A DNA stretch of 64,000 nucleotides from Kiloniella litopenaei (GTDB lineage: Bacteria; Pseudomonadota; Alphaproteobacteria; Kiloniellales; Kiloniellaceae): NCBI RefSeq assembly GCF_000982415.1, contig NZ_LANI01000023.1:1-64000 (forward strand), in the 5' to 3' direction. Position numbers and translations under genes: made by a program. Position 1 is the stretch's first letter, and every line of letters starts with the position of its first letter. The notes under the pieces were generated by a model, which searched no databases, had not been told where the DNA came from, and worked only from the letters and a program-made list of their open reading frames with translations. This document shows, piece after piece, positions 28,674-40,083 of the stretch.

Positions 28674-29544
28674 AGTTCAGGGGAACCGCATGTGAAATCA
28701 GGCGACAGACTTCTTCAATATCCGCCCGCATCTGCCCTGCTTCCTTTCTGACAAGCCAGTTTCCACTGGGCATCGCGAGTTCTATGGGCGACAGACGAAC
28801 CACATCGCCACGGGACAAAGCTCCCTCACTTAAGGGGAGTGAGGCCAGCAACACACCGACACCTGCCTTTGCTGCGTCCAATGCCGTAATAAAACTATCA
28901 AAACGAATGGCCGTTTTCCGAGGGGGAGAGATCTTTGCTTCGATCGCCCATTCTGACCAGCCACTCCGGCGTCCGGCCAAACGAATACATGGCAAATTTT
29001 GCCACATATTCTTATCAATACCTTGCAACAGGTGCGGCGCACAGATCGGGGACAACACCTCAGAGAAAAGGTGTGTTGCAATCTTTCCTTCCCAGTTTCC
29101 TGTGCCAAACCTGATCTCAATATCCGCATTTATTGCTTCATAATCCGCAGGGCGATGAATAGATGCAATGGAAAGGGTAACATTGGGACGCGCTTCTCTG
29201 ATCCAGGATAACCGAGGCACCAGCCACAAAGACGCAATGGATGCAGGACACGCGATCGTTATAACTTTCGCCCCCTTCTTGCCGAACAGATCTTCTGTCG
29301 ATCTTGCCAGCGCATGAAGCGAGGATCGAACGGATGGCAGATAGGCATCCCCCTCTGCCGTTAATTCAACGCCACGTGCCAGACGATGAAACAGGGTTAC
29401 ACCAAGATGGGCTTCAAGCTTTCTGATCTGTTGGCTTACCGCAGCCTGAGTCAGACCGAGTTCCAACCCCGCTTCTGTGAAGTTTTCATGACGGGCCGAC
29501 GTTTCAAAAGTTCGTAACCAGTCCAAAGGAGGTAATGATGCCAA
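28657..29544 (-). CDS. LysR-family transcriptional regulator (GcvA-like)
   Basis: The protein has 295 aa from TTG 29544 with GGAG at nine bases; the frame has no earlier start. The N-terminal winged helix (LDWLRTFETSARHENFTEAGLELGLTQAAVSQQIRKLE) is followed by a substrate-binding domain of the GcvA/amino-acid type. It is divergent from the tmpA-like gene across 120 bp, the usual layout for a LysR regulator of its neighbour. The effector may be a phosphonate or amine; that is inference. Confidence 0.9.
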   Translation of the reverse strand: MASLPPLDWLRTFETSARHENFTEAGLELGLTQAAVSQQIRKLEAHLGVTLFHRLARGVELTAEGDAYLPSVRSSLHALARSTEDLFGKKGAKVITIACPASIASLWLVPRLSWIREARPNVTLSIASIHRPADYEAINADIEIRFGTGNWEGKIATHLFSEVLSPICAPHLLQGIDKNMWQNLPCIRLAGRRSGWSEWAIEAKISPPRKTAIRFDSFITALDAAKAGVGVLLASLPLSEGALSRGDVVRLSPIELAMPSGNWLVRKEAGQMRADIEEVCRLISHAVPLNSKLFG

Positions 29545-29554
29545 TAGGTTACTC

Positions 29555-29587
29555 CATAGCCATAAAAATAGTTAGGTCATAGCCATA
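29555..29587. promoter_or_regulatory. Paired CATAGCCATA direct repeats in the LysR/tmpA promoter region
   Basis: The 10-mer CATAGCCATA occurs at 29555-29564 and again at 29578-29587, 23 bp apart (about two helical turns), just outside the LysR start. This may be the LysR-type regulatory site. Confidence 0.4.
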
Positions 29588-29598
29588 TATTATATTGA

Positions 29599-31421
<1,823 letters not shown>

Positions 31422-31450
31422 TGGCGAGATATCAAACAGAGTAAGAAAAT

Positions 31451-32278
31451 ATGTCAAATAAAGTAATTCTCGTCATCATGGACGGTGTTGGTTATGACAC
31501 CGCGCTCTCTCAATGTGGCTATCTGGAAGGAATGGTTGAATTGGGCCGTGCCCATCGCTGGAAAATGCGCACAGCGTTACCAACCATTTCAGCCGCAATG
31601 TATGAAACCATCCACACCGGCTTGTCACCTCTTGATCATGGTGTCAGTGGCAACGAAGCGCTGAGACGCTCAAACGTTCCAAATATCTTTGATCAACTAC
31701 ACCAGGCCGGACATAGCACCGCAGCTGTCGCCCATTCCTACTTCCACACCCTCTATAACGGGCCTTATGATCCTGTTGAGCATGTGGAAGTCGAAGATGA
31801 AACAAAGGCCATCCAGTACGGACGCTTTTATTCCATGGAAGGTTATTCAGCGGCAAACATCTGTGCCCCTGCGGAAATTGATCTCTGCGCACAGGCGACA
31901 CGCCTCATCCGTCGCCACACACCGGATTATGTTCTGTTGCACAGTTCATCAGTTGACAGCCTTGGTCACAAATACACTGCGGACTCTGCACAATATCGTA
32001 TTCAGACCTGGCACATAGACAATGCACTGGCTCGGACGATACCAATCTGGCGAGAGGCCGGATACGATGTTTTCGTTACGGCCGACCATGGCATGAATGC
32101 AGATGGTCATCACGGTGGTAACGAGGAAATCATGCGCAATGTTCCCTTTTACTACTTTGGCGCAGCAGAAGTTCCAGCAAAAGATCAGGTACTGGATCAA
32201 CTTGCAATAGCCCCGACTGTCCTCTCGCGACTTGACGTTGAAATTCCCGATAGCATGAAACAGAAACCTCTGCTTTAG
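31451..32278 (+). CDS. Alkaline-phosphatase-superfamily hydrolase (type I phosphodiesterase-like)
   Basis: The protein has 275 aa. Two-metal motifs of the alkaline phosphatase/NPP superfamily are present: MDGVGYDT, the nucleophile loop LPTISAAMYETIHTG, HSSSVDSLGHKYT (Asp and His) and VTADHGMNADGHHGG (Asp, His, His). It is the third gene of the tmpAB-like operon, 29 bases downstream. It could remove a phosphonate ester group or release phosphate. It is shorter than PhnA phosphonoacetate hydrolase, so I do not give a symbol. Confidence 0.75.
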   Translation: MSNKVILVIMDGVGYDTALSQCGYLEGMVELGRAHRWKMRTALPTISAAMYETIHTGLSPLDHGVSGNEALRRSNVPNIFDQLHQAGHSTAAVAHSYFHTLYNGPYDPVEHVEVEDETKAIQYGRFYSMEGYSAANICAPAEIDLCAQATRLIRRHTPDYVLLHSSSVDSLGHKYTADSAQYRIQTWHIDNALARTIPIWREAGYDVFVTADHGMNADGHHGGNEEIMRNVPFYYFGAAEVPAKDQVLDQLAIAPTVLSRLDVEIPDSMKQKPLL

Positions 32279-32354
32279 GGGTAACCATCGTTAGTAACAA
32301 TCGTTACAAAGAAGATGCCTATTCAGGATTAATGATCTGAATTAATAGCCTAGG

Positions 32355-34664
32355 TCAATGGATGCTCAAGCCGTAAGGGCCACCATCCAGATACCCAAGA
32401 TAGGCATCTTCTTCGTACCAATATTCCTGATCCAGTTCCTGTCCGTCTCTGTTGATATAAACACCTGTGTAAAACGGCAAATCGTAATACCAGTATTTAA
32501 CTTGCTCTGATTTTGGATACTTCAGAGCCAGTGTCTCAAACCAGCTATGAAATTGCTTCTTGGGGATATCTTTCCAACGCAAACAATAACTGACGTTATT
32601 TGCGCCCTTGGCACAGAACAGCATAATCCGCAGCAGCCGGGCTCGTGCAGCGGTTGTTCCCTCATTATTTCCATAAAGCTCCAGAGCCTCTTCAAACATC
32701 TCAATTGGCGCTCGTGGTTGATCTTCCGCTGTATTTTCAGCCCAGACATCTTCTGCGGTTAAATGTATATAATGCCGTTTACAACCATCCAGATAACTCT
32801 CTACCAATCTGGTACGGGCATAACTACAACGCGGCGCGATATGATTTTCATAAAGAAAATACGCGACATCTGACAGTGCCTTGGCGCGGATCTCTTCTGT
32901 GGCTTTCCCAGAAGCAAGTGATGTTAAGCTGTTTTGAAGTTCGACATAGAGCTCTATCTCTTCACGTAATTTGCTTGATTTCTGCAATGCACTTGCCTGT
33001 AAAACCTTTTGCCAGTTCAGTTCTTGGGACAGCAATACTGCCCCGCGCCAGTCTTCCTGAATCATTGCTTCATCCAGATGTGGACGGATCAGCGCAAACT
33101 TTAACAAGGGACTATCTGTTCCCGAAAAAGCAGAAATAAAATCATTAGTACTTAAAAAATATCGAGATACCTGTTCATAAAGAACAGTATCTAAAATTCT
33201 GAGTTCAGAAAAATGCCCGTTTTCAGTAGAAGCATCAGTGATGCTATCTTCTAAAATAAAAGCGAGCGCCGCATTATTCTTTAGCCGCGCTTCAAGCTGT
33301 TTGGTTCGCAAAGCAAAAATATCCTCAAGCGAGGTGACGTTCTCAGCAAGAAGACTGCTAACGAGCATAGACGTCTTGTTAAACTCTCCTTGCTCCAGAT
33401 TAACCATAGCTTCAAACGCCAAAGCGTGGCTATACAACGGCGTGCCTTTATATTTATCCCCCGCAGGTTTCTCTCCCTCGAGCAAATATTCACAAACCAT
33501 TACACTATATCGAGAAACTTCTTCATACTTTGCCGAAACAACATCTGTCGTTTGCAAACAGAGGCTTTCCACGTCTTCGGGCTTAGACAAAATAGCCGCC
33601 AACAGAGTAATCCCGTCACGATGTTTAAGGGGGCGGGTGGCAATATCACCAATATTGGCCAGCAAGGCATTTATCGCTAAACGATCAAGCTGATCCACAG
33701 AATCAATATCGCTTGTCACCAACTCGTCTAACGAAACGCTTCTTAAAAGCTCAGTGTAATAACGATCACGATCTCCGTAATGCAGCCAAATTCCAGTCTC
33801 CATATCCATCACGTGACGTCGATATTCTGATTGGGGATAATCCATCAAGAAGGCTTCGGTAAAACTATTGAAAATAGCTGGCAAGAAAACCTCTTCCTGT
33901 CCTTCTCTACCATTGTGAAACAACGCTAATATTTCCATATAACGCGCAGTTTCAATCAACCAGCCCTTCTTCCTGCCCTGTGTTTCTTCGGCCAATGCAA
34001 TCACAGAAAAACGATCGGCAGCCTCAGGAAAAAAACCATCGTGATACAAAGCTGCAGCTTCGATATACTGGAACCAGTTCTTGTAGGCACTTTGTTCTTT
34101 ATCCATGAGTTCCTTAACCATCACGGATGATTTCATATAGTCATCTAGATTAAAAAGGCAGTTTTGTACAAGAGCAAGACGTAGCATGGCCAGATAGCGA
34201 ACTTTATCTGGTTCAAGGTTGCTCATTTTCAAACCATCATAATAGCTATTAAGATTTGAAAAATCCCCGCTGCCATAACAATGAGTCTGGGTAAGGTACT
34301 CTCCCTTTCGAAAAATTTCCTCGTGCTCATTTCGAACAAAAGTGCCTAGCTCTTGTTCTACTAAATCACCGATCTCATAAGTTTGATGGAAATCTTTCAC
34401 CTGATCAATTATCACAGGGGCCACTTCAAATGGATCAAAGTAATCAAGTAGTTCGGGTTGATAAGCACGAATTAACTGTTCCAAAAAGACCTTTGCACGA
34501 CCTTCCTGGGGAACAAGCATATCAAGCTGGGTTGATGAACAATACCGCGATGCTATGGGCTGCTGGCAAGGGGGACCGCCCCCCGCTTCAAGATCACGAG
34601 GGAGCAGGCTCGCGATTAACATGACACTCAGCAGTAATGAATATTGCCATGCGAAACGTCCCAT
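32355..34664 (-). CDS. Exported helical-repeat protein of unknown function, 769 aa
   Basis: The protein is not recognised as a named family. Residues 1-27 form a signal peptide (MLIASLLPRDLEAG). The rest looks like alpha-helical TPR/SEL1-type hairpins (for example YIEAAALYHDGFFPEAADRFSVIAL) with scattered Cys. The C-terminus has a Trp/Tyr-rich segment (YWYEEDAYLGYLDGG). Its ATG with AGGAGC lies inside the upstream gene, a 71-bp overlap, so the two proteins are probably made together and work together in the periplasm. Confidence 0.65.
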   Translation of the reverse strand: MGRFAWQYSLLLSVMLIASLLPRDLEAGGGPPCQQPIASRYCSSTQLDMLVPQEGRAKVFLEQLIRAYQPELLDYFDPFEVAPVIIDQVKDFHQTYEIGDLVEQELGTFVRNEHEEIFRKGEYLTQTHCYGSGDFSNLNSYYDGLKMSNLEPDKVRYLAMLRLALVQNCLFNLDDYMKSSVMVKELMDKEQSAYKNWFQYIEAAALYHDGFFPEAADRFSVIALAEETQGRKKGWLIETARYMEILALFHNGREGQEEVFLPAIFNSFTEAFLMDYPQSEYRRHVMDMETGIWLHYGDRDRYYTELLRSVSLDELVTSDIDSVDQLDRLAINALLANIGDIATRPLKHRDGITLLAAILSKPEDVESLCLQTTDVVSAKYEEVSRYSVMVCEYLLEGEKPAGDKYKGTPLYSHALAFEAMVNLEQGEFNKTSMLVSSLLAENVTSLEDIFALRTKQLEARLKNNAALAFILEDSITDASTENGHFSELRILDTVLYEQVSRYFLSTNDFISAFSGTDSPLLKFALIRPHLDEAMIQEDWRGAVLLSQELNWQKVLQASALQKSSKLREEIELYVELQNSLTSLASGKATEEIRAKALSDVAYFLYENHIAPRCSYARTRLVESYLDGCKRHYIHLTAEDVWAENTAEDQPRAPIEMFEEALELYGNNEGTTAARARLLRIMLFCAKGANNVSYCLRWKDIPKKQFHSWFETLALKYPKSEQVKYWYYDLPFYTGVYINRDGQELDQEYWYEEDAYLGYLDGGPYGLSIH

Positions 34665-35382
34665 ACTTTTTTTGCTCCTTTAAAAGACGATGCCATCTAT
34701 CATCGTTACAGAGAAATCCATATCTGATGTTATTTACTTTTTTTATGGCATCAAGAAGATGATCTGTAATCGGCGTCTGTTTTTGTCGATAAAACATCAA
34801 GGAAACTTCCGACACAACCGCCGCCAACTTCTTGGCATCGCTTCGGTTATCTTCAAACCAGGTTGGTAACCCTGTTATTCGAACTGATATATCCGCGGGA
34901 ATTTTCTTTTTTAGGTCAATTAACCAAGCTCGGTAAACGTCGAGTTTGGAACTGGGGCTGTCATAATCTATTTCTATCCCAATAATGTGCCGGCCTGCCC
35001 GCTTCCAAATATTAATATCGCGGTTGATAAAAGCTGATATTTCTCTGACATTAATTCGATTTTCCATACGATATGTCAAAATCAGTTTCTCGGTATCCTG
35101 AAAATATCGAGGGCTTTGATGGGGGATCGACTTATGGCTTGTTTGATGCCCCCAGGATCGCACAAGAACTCTGACTTCCCCCGCACGACAAGTTATCTTG
35201 AATATTTGACAGTTCTCTAGGAACTTTTGTTCTTGGTGATTTTTATCATCCAGTGTTTGGCCAGCCCAAACCCAATGATCAATAATCAGATCTTGCGTAT
35301 TAGCAAAAGAAGGGAACAAAAAAACACAAAGGAATATACCAGACAAAATACTCTTTAACTTGCCTGAAACAATTCGACTCAT
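34594..35382 (-). CDS. Exported TIM-barrel-like protein, possibly DUF3142
   Basis: The protein has 262 aa. The signal peptide covers about residues 1-29 (FLFPSFANTQD). The pattern DHWVWAGQTL, then VLVRSWGH, IIGIEIDYDSPSSKLDVYRAWLIDLKKKI, VRITGLPTWFED and VSEVSLMFY looks like a beta/alpha barrel of the DUF3142 kind, which resembles glycoside hydrolases. The acidic IEIDYD strand end could be a catalytic or binding site. It is upstream of and overlaps the 769-aa protein. The reaction is unknown. Confidence 0.6.
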   Translation of the reverse strand: MSRIVSGKLKSILSGIFLCVFLFPSFANTQDLIIDHWVWAGQTLDDKNHQEQKFLENCQIFKITCRAGEVRVLVRSWGHQTSHKSIPHQSPRYFQDTEKLILTYRMENRINVREISAFINRDINIWKRAGRHIIGIEIDYDSPSSKLDVYRAWLIDLKKKIPADISVRITGLPTWFEDNRSDAKKLAAVVSEVSLMFYRQKQTPITDHLLDAIKKVNNIRYGFLCNDDRWHRLLKEQKKYGTFRMAIFITAECHVNREPAPS

Positions 35383-35564
35383 AAATCTGTTCGCCTATCA
35401 CTTTCTTAGCTCGTATCAGGCAGATTAACACAAAATGCAATGAATAAGACAAGCCTATGAATGCCCAATAGCGTCTGCTTCACAAAGAAAACACACGGCA
35501 AAATCACCAACAGGATAATCCCCTTAAAAAAACTCTAGTTGAGTGAATTTGTGCGCCAAATTTA

Positions 35565-35930
35565 TCAAGGAGCTTTTGGAAGATCCAGTTCAAGGTCGTC
35601 TTTGTCACTGGTGATTTCAGCATGCATCAGAATCTTTGATGTAAAAGCCATCGAGGTATCAATGACCCATCGCACCTGCTTTTCACCGGCCTCATTTTGT
35701 GCGGCGACAACTTCCGGCAAGATTTGCTTTTGAAGAAACCCGGCAACACCGGCCAAAGCGCGAGAGCCCAACCGCAGATCCTGTGCCTTTAGTTTAAAAG
35801 CCGACTTTGTCTCAATTTGGTTCGCGATATCCTCCAGAATATCCATCATTCTGGAGACCTCTTCATTCACCCGTCCGGTCCGATTGGCAATAAATCTTAA
35901 ATGACCAACGTAAAAAGTATAATCAGACAT
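35565..35930 (-). CDS. Hypothetical protein, 121 aa
   Basis: The protein is not recognised. It is soluble and mostly helical. It begins MSDYTFYVGHLRFIANRTGRVNEEVSRMMDILEDIANQIE, contains AGVAGFLQKQILPEVVAAQNEAG and ends with an acidic tail (DKDDLELDLPKAP). There is no Cys and no signal. It stands alone between the exported pair and the ABC importer. Confidence 0.55.
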   Translation of the reverse strand: MSDYTFYVGHLRFIANRTGRVNEEVSRMMDILEDIANQIETKSAFKLKAQDLRLGSRALAGVAGFLQKQILPEVVAAQNEAGEKQVRWVIDTSMAFTSKILMHAEITSDKDDLELDLPKAP

Positions 35931-36251
35931 TCATCTAATCCCAATAAGTTGCCAATCCGTCTTCCCTGAACTCAAAAGACAGCAATTCTGCAGTAACCCC
36001 GAGCTGATCTATGACAGCAAAACCCGAGTTTCAACACTCAATACCCATTCACTCTAAAGCAGGCAACAGGATTATCGGTCTTCAACCTAACTTTGACCTG
36101 ATCTATCTCATTGCCAATACCAGGCTTGGAGATAAATTATATTATGCAGCTCATGAATGCCGAAGAAATACACTTGGACAATATAGCACGTTGCATTCTT
36201 AAAACTGCTGGCATAGCTTAGCGACAATTACAGGATCAAGGGTTTAAAGTT
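35931..36251. other. Intergenic region upstream of the DUF2946-like gene
   Basis: This 321-bp region probably contains the promoter of the ABC importer operon. A 63-codon frame at 36011-36202 has no ribosome site and is not convincing. I see no clear Fur, Zur or NikR-type operator. Confidence 0.35.
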
Positions 36252-36626
36252 GTGAGATTGATTTCGGCAAAAAGAGGGTTGTTTGCGCTATACTTCGCGC
36301 TGCTGCAGCTTTTTGTGCCGCCTGGTCTCATGACCGCCAACGGTTCAGATGGTATTGAAATTGTCATCTGTACCGCACAAGGCATGAAAACCATTGTGGT
36401 TGATGAAAACGGTCAACCAATCAAACCGGACCCAAAACAACAGCAAAATTCAGTCTGTAGCTTTGCAATTAGTGCAATAAAAGCAACAGCATACCACACG
36501 ACGGATTTACCCGTTCCATCACAGGAACTTAAGGTACGTCTGTTGCCTCAAGATGATATTTGTCATCGTTGTTCTCCTCTTCTGACATCCTACCGCCCCC
36601 GGGATCCTCCTTCTATTTTGAGTTAA
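36252..36626 (+). CDS. DUF2946-like small exported protein
   Basis: The protein has 124 aa and starts at GTG 36252 with AAGGG upstream. Residues 8-30 form a membrane/signal segment (LFALYFALLQLFVPPGLMTA). The pattern LxQLFVPPGLM, IVICTAQG, a central Cys (NSVCSF) and a C-terminal R-x-x-PP is that of DUF2946 proteins, which often sit beside metal uptake genes. It lies 36 bases upstream of the importer's binding-protein gene, so it is probably part of that operon and may touch the metal. Confidence 0.65.
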   Translation: MRLISAKRGLFALYFALLQLFVPPGLMTANGSDGIEIVICTAQGMKTIVVDENGQPIKPDPKQQQNSVCSFAISAIKATAYHTTDLPVPSQELKVRLLPQDDICHRCSPLLTSYRPRDPPSILS

Positions 36627-36661
36627 CACCGCACTATTTCTCAAAATTCAAGGACAAGATC

Positions 36662-38209
36662 ATGTCAGCATTTACCCACACGTTACGTGCAGGGAGTATC
36701 GCAATTGCCTGTTGCTTATTGCCACTCTCACCTTCAGCAATCGCAGAAGAATCAACACATCTTCGTATCGCCGTCAAAAAAGACCGTTACAGCGTTGATG
36801 CCAAAAAGTTCTCTTTCACAACCCGCCGCCCCTCTGCACAAATTGTAGAGACTGCGGTCAAGCCGGACGCAAACTTCAAACCTCAGGGTGTTCTTTTTAA
36901 AGACTGGGATTACAAAAACGGGGTTTATTCAATCAATGTCCGTGAAGGCATCAAGTTCCACGATGGATCAGACTTTAATGCCGAAGCCGCAATTGCGGCG
37001 TTAAAGCTCTATGATCAGGGAAAATCCGATTTCCTTCAGATTGACCAGACAAGCTTTGAGCAGACAGGCCCCTATAGCTTTACATTCAAATCTGAAATCG
37101 GTTCCGCACTGGTCATCGAAAATATGACCCACCGCGGCGCCTCGCTCTTCTCAACTACCGGGGATCGCAGTAAAAATCCCATTGGCACAGGCCCATACCT
37201 GTTGGAAGATTACCAACCGAAGCAATCCATCACGTTAAAACGAAATGATGATTACTGGGGTGAAAAGCCAGCAATTGAGAAAATTTCCTATCGCTTTATC
37301 GCTGATGATCAGGTGCGTCTTCTCGCCCTAAAAAACAATGAGGTCGATGTCATTGCCGAAGTTACCCCGCAGATGATGTTGGCCCTGCCTAAAGACGGTT
37401 CAATTGTTGTTCATCAATCTCGACCTATCCGTTACGTTGCCCTGCTCGCAAACATGCACGGCAAAGCCCCTTTTGACACGATGCAGGACAAGCGGGTCAG
37501 AGAAGCAATTGCCTATGCGATTAACCGTCCGCAATTGGCAGAGATCCTGTTCGATGGTCGCGGTGAAGTTGCCAAGGGCATATTGCCAAACTGGATGTTT
37601 GATCTGGGAGATGATCACGTTGACGGCTTTGCGTACGATCCCGACAAAGCAGGTGCTCTTCTGGATGAAGCTGGCTGGGTCTTGGGTGAAAATGGTATGC
37701 GCGCAAAAGATGGCCGCCCACTTAAACTCAGACTGGTTGCGGCCTATCCAAATGTCTCTTCCGTTCGCCCGATGCCAGAATTGCTGGAACAGATGTTCCG
37801 TTCCATCGGCATCGATATTGATCTGGTACAGGTGGATGATTCCGGCGTGTATGACGATACCTATCTCGCAACTGGTGAAGCTGACCTCTATATGGAATTT
37901 GCGTCCAACAACAATACAGACCCAACCTATCTGCTCTACAACCTGTTCCATTCAAAAACACCTTGGGGGTATCAATATACCGCCCCAGGAAAAACAGTAG
38001 ATGCTTTGTTGGAAAAAGCCCGGGCGGCGCAAAGTCGTGAAGAAATCATCGACTATGTTCGCCAAGCACACAGATCGATTGTCCAAGATGAGCTGGCCGC
38101 TATTCCAATTCTCATGGTGCCTAATTTCAACCTGTCACGTCCCGGCATGGAAATTCCCATGTTTGAGCACGCTGACTGGATTGATTATGGTCGCGTAACA
38201 GTCAAATAG
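36662..38209 (+). CDS. ABC importer solute-binding protein, nickel/peptide family (SBP_bac_5)
   Basis: The protein has 515 aa from ATG 36662 with AAGGAC upstream. The signal peptide ends near SAIAEES. The DppA/NikA family core is clear: FKDWDYKNGVYSINVREGIKFHDGSDFNAE, NPIGTGPYLLEDY, ALKNNEVDVI, DKRVREAIAYAINRPQLAEIL and YDPDKAGALLDEAGW. There is no lipobox, so it is soluble in the periplasm. The DUF2946-like neighbour favours a metal chelate over peptides, but the ligand is not fixed by sequence. Confidence 0.9.
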   Translation: MSAFTHTLRAGSIAIACCLLPLSPSAIAEESTHLRIAVKKDRYSVDAKKFSFTTRRPSAQIVETAVKPDANFKPQGVLFKDWDYKNGVYSINVREGIKFHDGSDFNAEAAIAALKLYDQGKSDFLQIDQTSFEQTGPYSFTFKSEIGSALVIENMTHRGASLFSTTGDRSKNPIGTGPYLLEDYQPKQSITLKRNDDYWGEKPAIEKISYRFIADDQVRLLALKNNEVDVIAEVTPQMMLALPKDGSIVVHQSRPIRYVALLANMHGKAPFDTMQDKRVREAIAYAINRPQLAEILFDGRGEVAKGILPNWMFDLGDDHVDGFAYDPDKAGALLDEAGWVLGENGMRAKDGRPLKLRLVAAYPNVSSVRPMPELLEQMFRSIGIDIDLVQVDDSGVYDDTYLATGEADLYMEFASNNNTDPTYLLYNLFHSKTPWGYQYTAPGKTVDALLEKARAAQSREEIIDYVRQAHRSIVQDELAAIPILMVPNFNLSRPGMEIPMFEHADWIDYGRVTVK

Positions 38210-38299
38210 TTTGGCTTGTGAGTTCCGCAGGCTGATGTGTTGGCCTGCGGATCACAGCTTGAGATTACGCAAAAATCTTGAGCGAGAGGAGTACGCCAC

Positions 38300-39253
38300 T
38301 TGAGAAGCTTCATTCTAAAACGTATGGCCACGGCAATTCCAACTCTGCTTGGTATGTCCATGTTGGGTTTCTTCATGGTCGCCTTGACCCCCGGCGATCC
38401 TGTCGAGATGGAATTGCGACGTCTTGGCGTTATTTTCACGCCGGATCAAGTGGCTGCCCTGCGTCAGGAATACGGCTTGGATCAGCCGATTTTCAAACGT
38501 TATCTCGACTGGTTAATACGGCTTCTTCATCTGGATATGGGACAGTCTATTGCTTCCGGGCGCTCCGTAATCGAAGAGTTTAAAACACACCTTCCCCTGA
38601 CCCTCACACTGGCAGCTTTATCCCTCGCGCTGTCGATTTTACTCTCGGCCTTGTTCGGGATTACTGCCGCGTTAACCCGGTCAAAAGTTCTGGGAAGTTT
38701 CGTTCAGCTCTTTTCCATATTTATGGTTTCCATTCCCTCCTTTTGGCTCGCTCTCCTCCTGTTATTTATTTTCGCCCTGAGCCTTGAATGGATTTCCCTT
38801 TTGGGATCAGGGGCATGGTATGACTTGATCTTGCCTATTTTAACACTTTCTCTCGGCAGTGCAGCAACAATGGGACGCTTGATGAGAGATAGAATTTTAG
38901 CTGTTATGAGCGAAGATTATATCCGTTTGGCAATCGCCAAGGGTCTTAATCCTGCCCTTATCCTGCACCGTCACATTATGAAATCTATCCTGCCACCTTT
39001 GGTGACCAACTGGGCTGTAACCTTTGGCGCATTGCTGGGCGGATCCGTTATTGTTGAAAATATTTTCAACTTGCCCGGGCTTGGGCAAATGGCTCTACAG
39101 GCTGTCTTCGAACGCGATTTTGCTGTTTTACAGGCTTATTTGCTTTTCATGGGCTTGATTTTTTTTACCAGTAATTTCATTGCCGATCTCCTGAACTATT
39201 GGCTGACCCCACATTTCAGGGAACAGAGCAGTCCTCAGGGGGCTATCGAATGA
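38300..39253 (+). CDS. ABC importer permease (DppB/NikB family)
   Basis: The protein has 317 aa from TTG 38300, supported by a strong GAGAGGAG nine bases upstream. It has six membrane segments. DppB-type marks are RMATAIPTLLGMSMLGFFMVALTPGDP at the N-terminus, RLMRDRILAVMSEDYIRLAIAKGL (the EAA loop contacting the ATPases) and VIVENIFNLPGLGQM. It is the first permease; its TGA overlaps the next gene's ATG. Confidence 0.92.
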   Translation: MRSFILKRMATAIPTLLGMSMLGFFMVALTPGDPVEMELRRLGVIFTPDQVAALRQEYGLDQPIFKRYLDWLIRLLHLDMGQSIASGRSVIEEFKTHLPLTLTLAALSLALSILLSALFGITAALTRSKVLGSFVQLFSIFMVSIPSFWLALLLLFIFALSLEWISLLGSGAWYDLILPILTLSLGSAATMGRLMRDRILAVMSEDYIRLAIAKGLNPALILHRHIMKSILPPLVTNWAVTFGALLGGSVIVENIFNLPGLGQMALQAVFERDFAVLQAYLLFMGLIFFTSNFIADLLNYWLTPHFREQSSPQGAIE

Positions 39254-40083
39254 AACTCTTGTCATTGCGTGCCACCCCTCTTGGCTTAAATACGGGTATT
39301 ATCCTGATTGGATGTTTGCTACTGGTCGCCTTCTTCGGGGAAAATCTGGCCCCGCATGATCCCAACAAAATGGATCTTGTCCGTCGGCTCGAGGGGATGA
39401 GCTGGACCTATCCCTTAGGCACTGATCATCTCGGTCGCGACGTGCTCTCGCGTTTGATGTCCGGGACACTGCTTTCCCTTGGGGCCGCAGTAATGACCGC
39501 CGTAAGTATCCTTCTTATCGCTTTACCAATCGGGCTTATATCCGCGATGTTCGGCGGCTGGGTGAACCACCTGCTCATGAGAATAACCGATATTTTCCTC
39601 GCCTTTCCCATGATCATTTTTTCATTGGTCATTATCGGATTTTTGGGGGCATCGCTTAACTCAGCCATCATCGGCGTCGCGCTGGCCTGGTGGCCCAGCC
39701 TTGCCCGTCTGGTTCACACCCTGACAACAGATGCTCTATCGAAAGATTTTGTACTGGCATCGCGTCAATGTGGCATAGGTCCGGTTAAGCTGGTCACAAG
39801 ACATATTCTCCCTCAAATATTACCTCCTTTGTTTGTTGTGATGAGTTTGGAAATGGCATCGATCCTGCTCGTGCTTTCATCTCTCAGTTTTTTGGGAATT
39901 GGAGCACAACCGCCCGAAGCTGAATGGGGGGCGATGTTAAACGAAGCACGCCCCTTTTTCACTGAGCGTCCGGGTCTGCTGCTTGCCCCCGGCCTGTTAA
40001 TAAGTCTCGCCGTGATGGGATTTAACCTGCTCGGTGAAGGAATAAGGCACAAGCTTGATAACAGGAGCCCTTTCCGATGGTAA
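39250..40083 (+). CDS. ABC importer permease (DppC/NikC family)
   Basis: The protein has 277 aa from ATG 39250 (ATGA overlap with the upstream permease). DppC features are LAPHDPNKMDLVRRLEGMSWTYPLGTDHLGRDVLSRLMSGT, ITDIFLAFPMIIFSLVI, the EAA-type loop TDALSKDFVLASRQCGIGPVKLVTRHILPQ and SFLGIGAQPPEAEWGAML. It is the second permease of the importer. Confidence 0.92.
   Translation: MKLLSLRATPLGLNTGIILIGCLLLVAFFGENLAPHDPNKMDLVRRLEGMSWTYPLGTDHLGRDVLSRLMSGTLLSLGAAVMTAVSILLIALPIGLISAMFGGWVNHLLMRITDIFLAFPMIIFSLVIIGFLGASLNSAIIGVALAWWPSLARLVHTLTTDALSKDFVLASRQCGIGPVKLVTRHILPQILPPLFVVMSLEMASILLVLSSLSFLGIGAQPPEAEWGAMLNEARPFFTERPGLLLAPGLLISLAVMGFNLLGEGIRHKLDNRSPFRW

Noticed and set aside
36011-36202. A 63-codon frame upstream of the DUF2946-like gene
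   Set aside because: No ribosome site, no recognisable features and stop codons close in other frames; probably chance.
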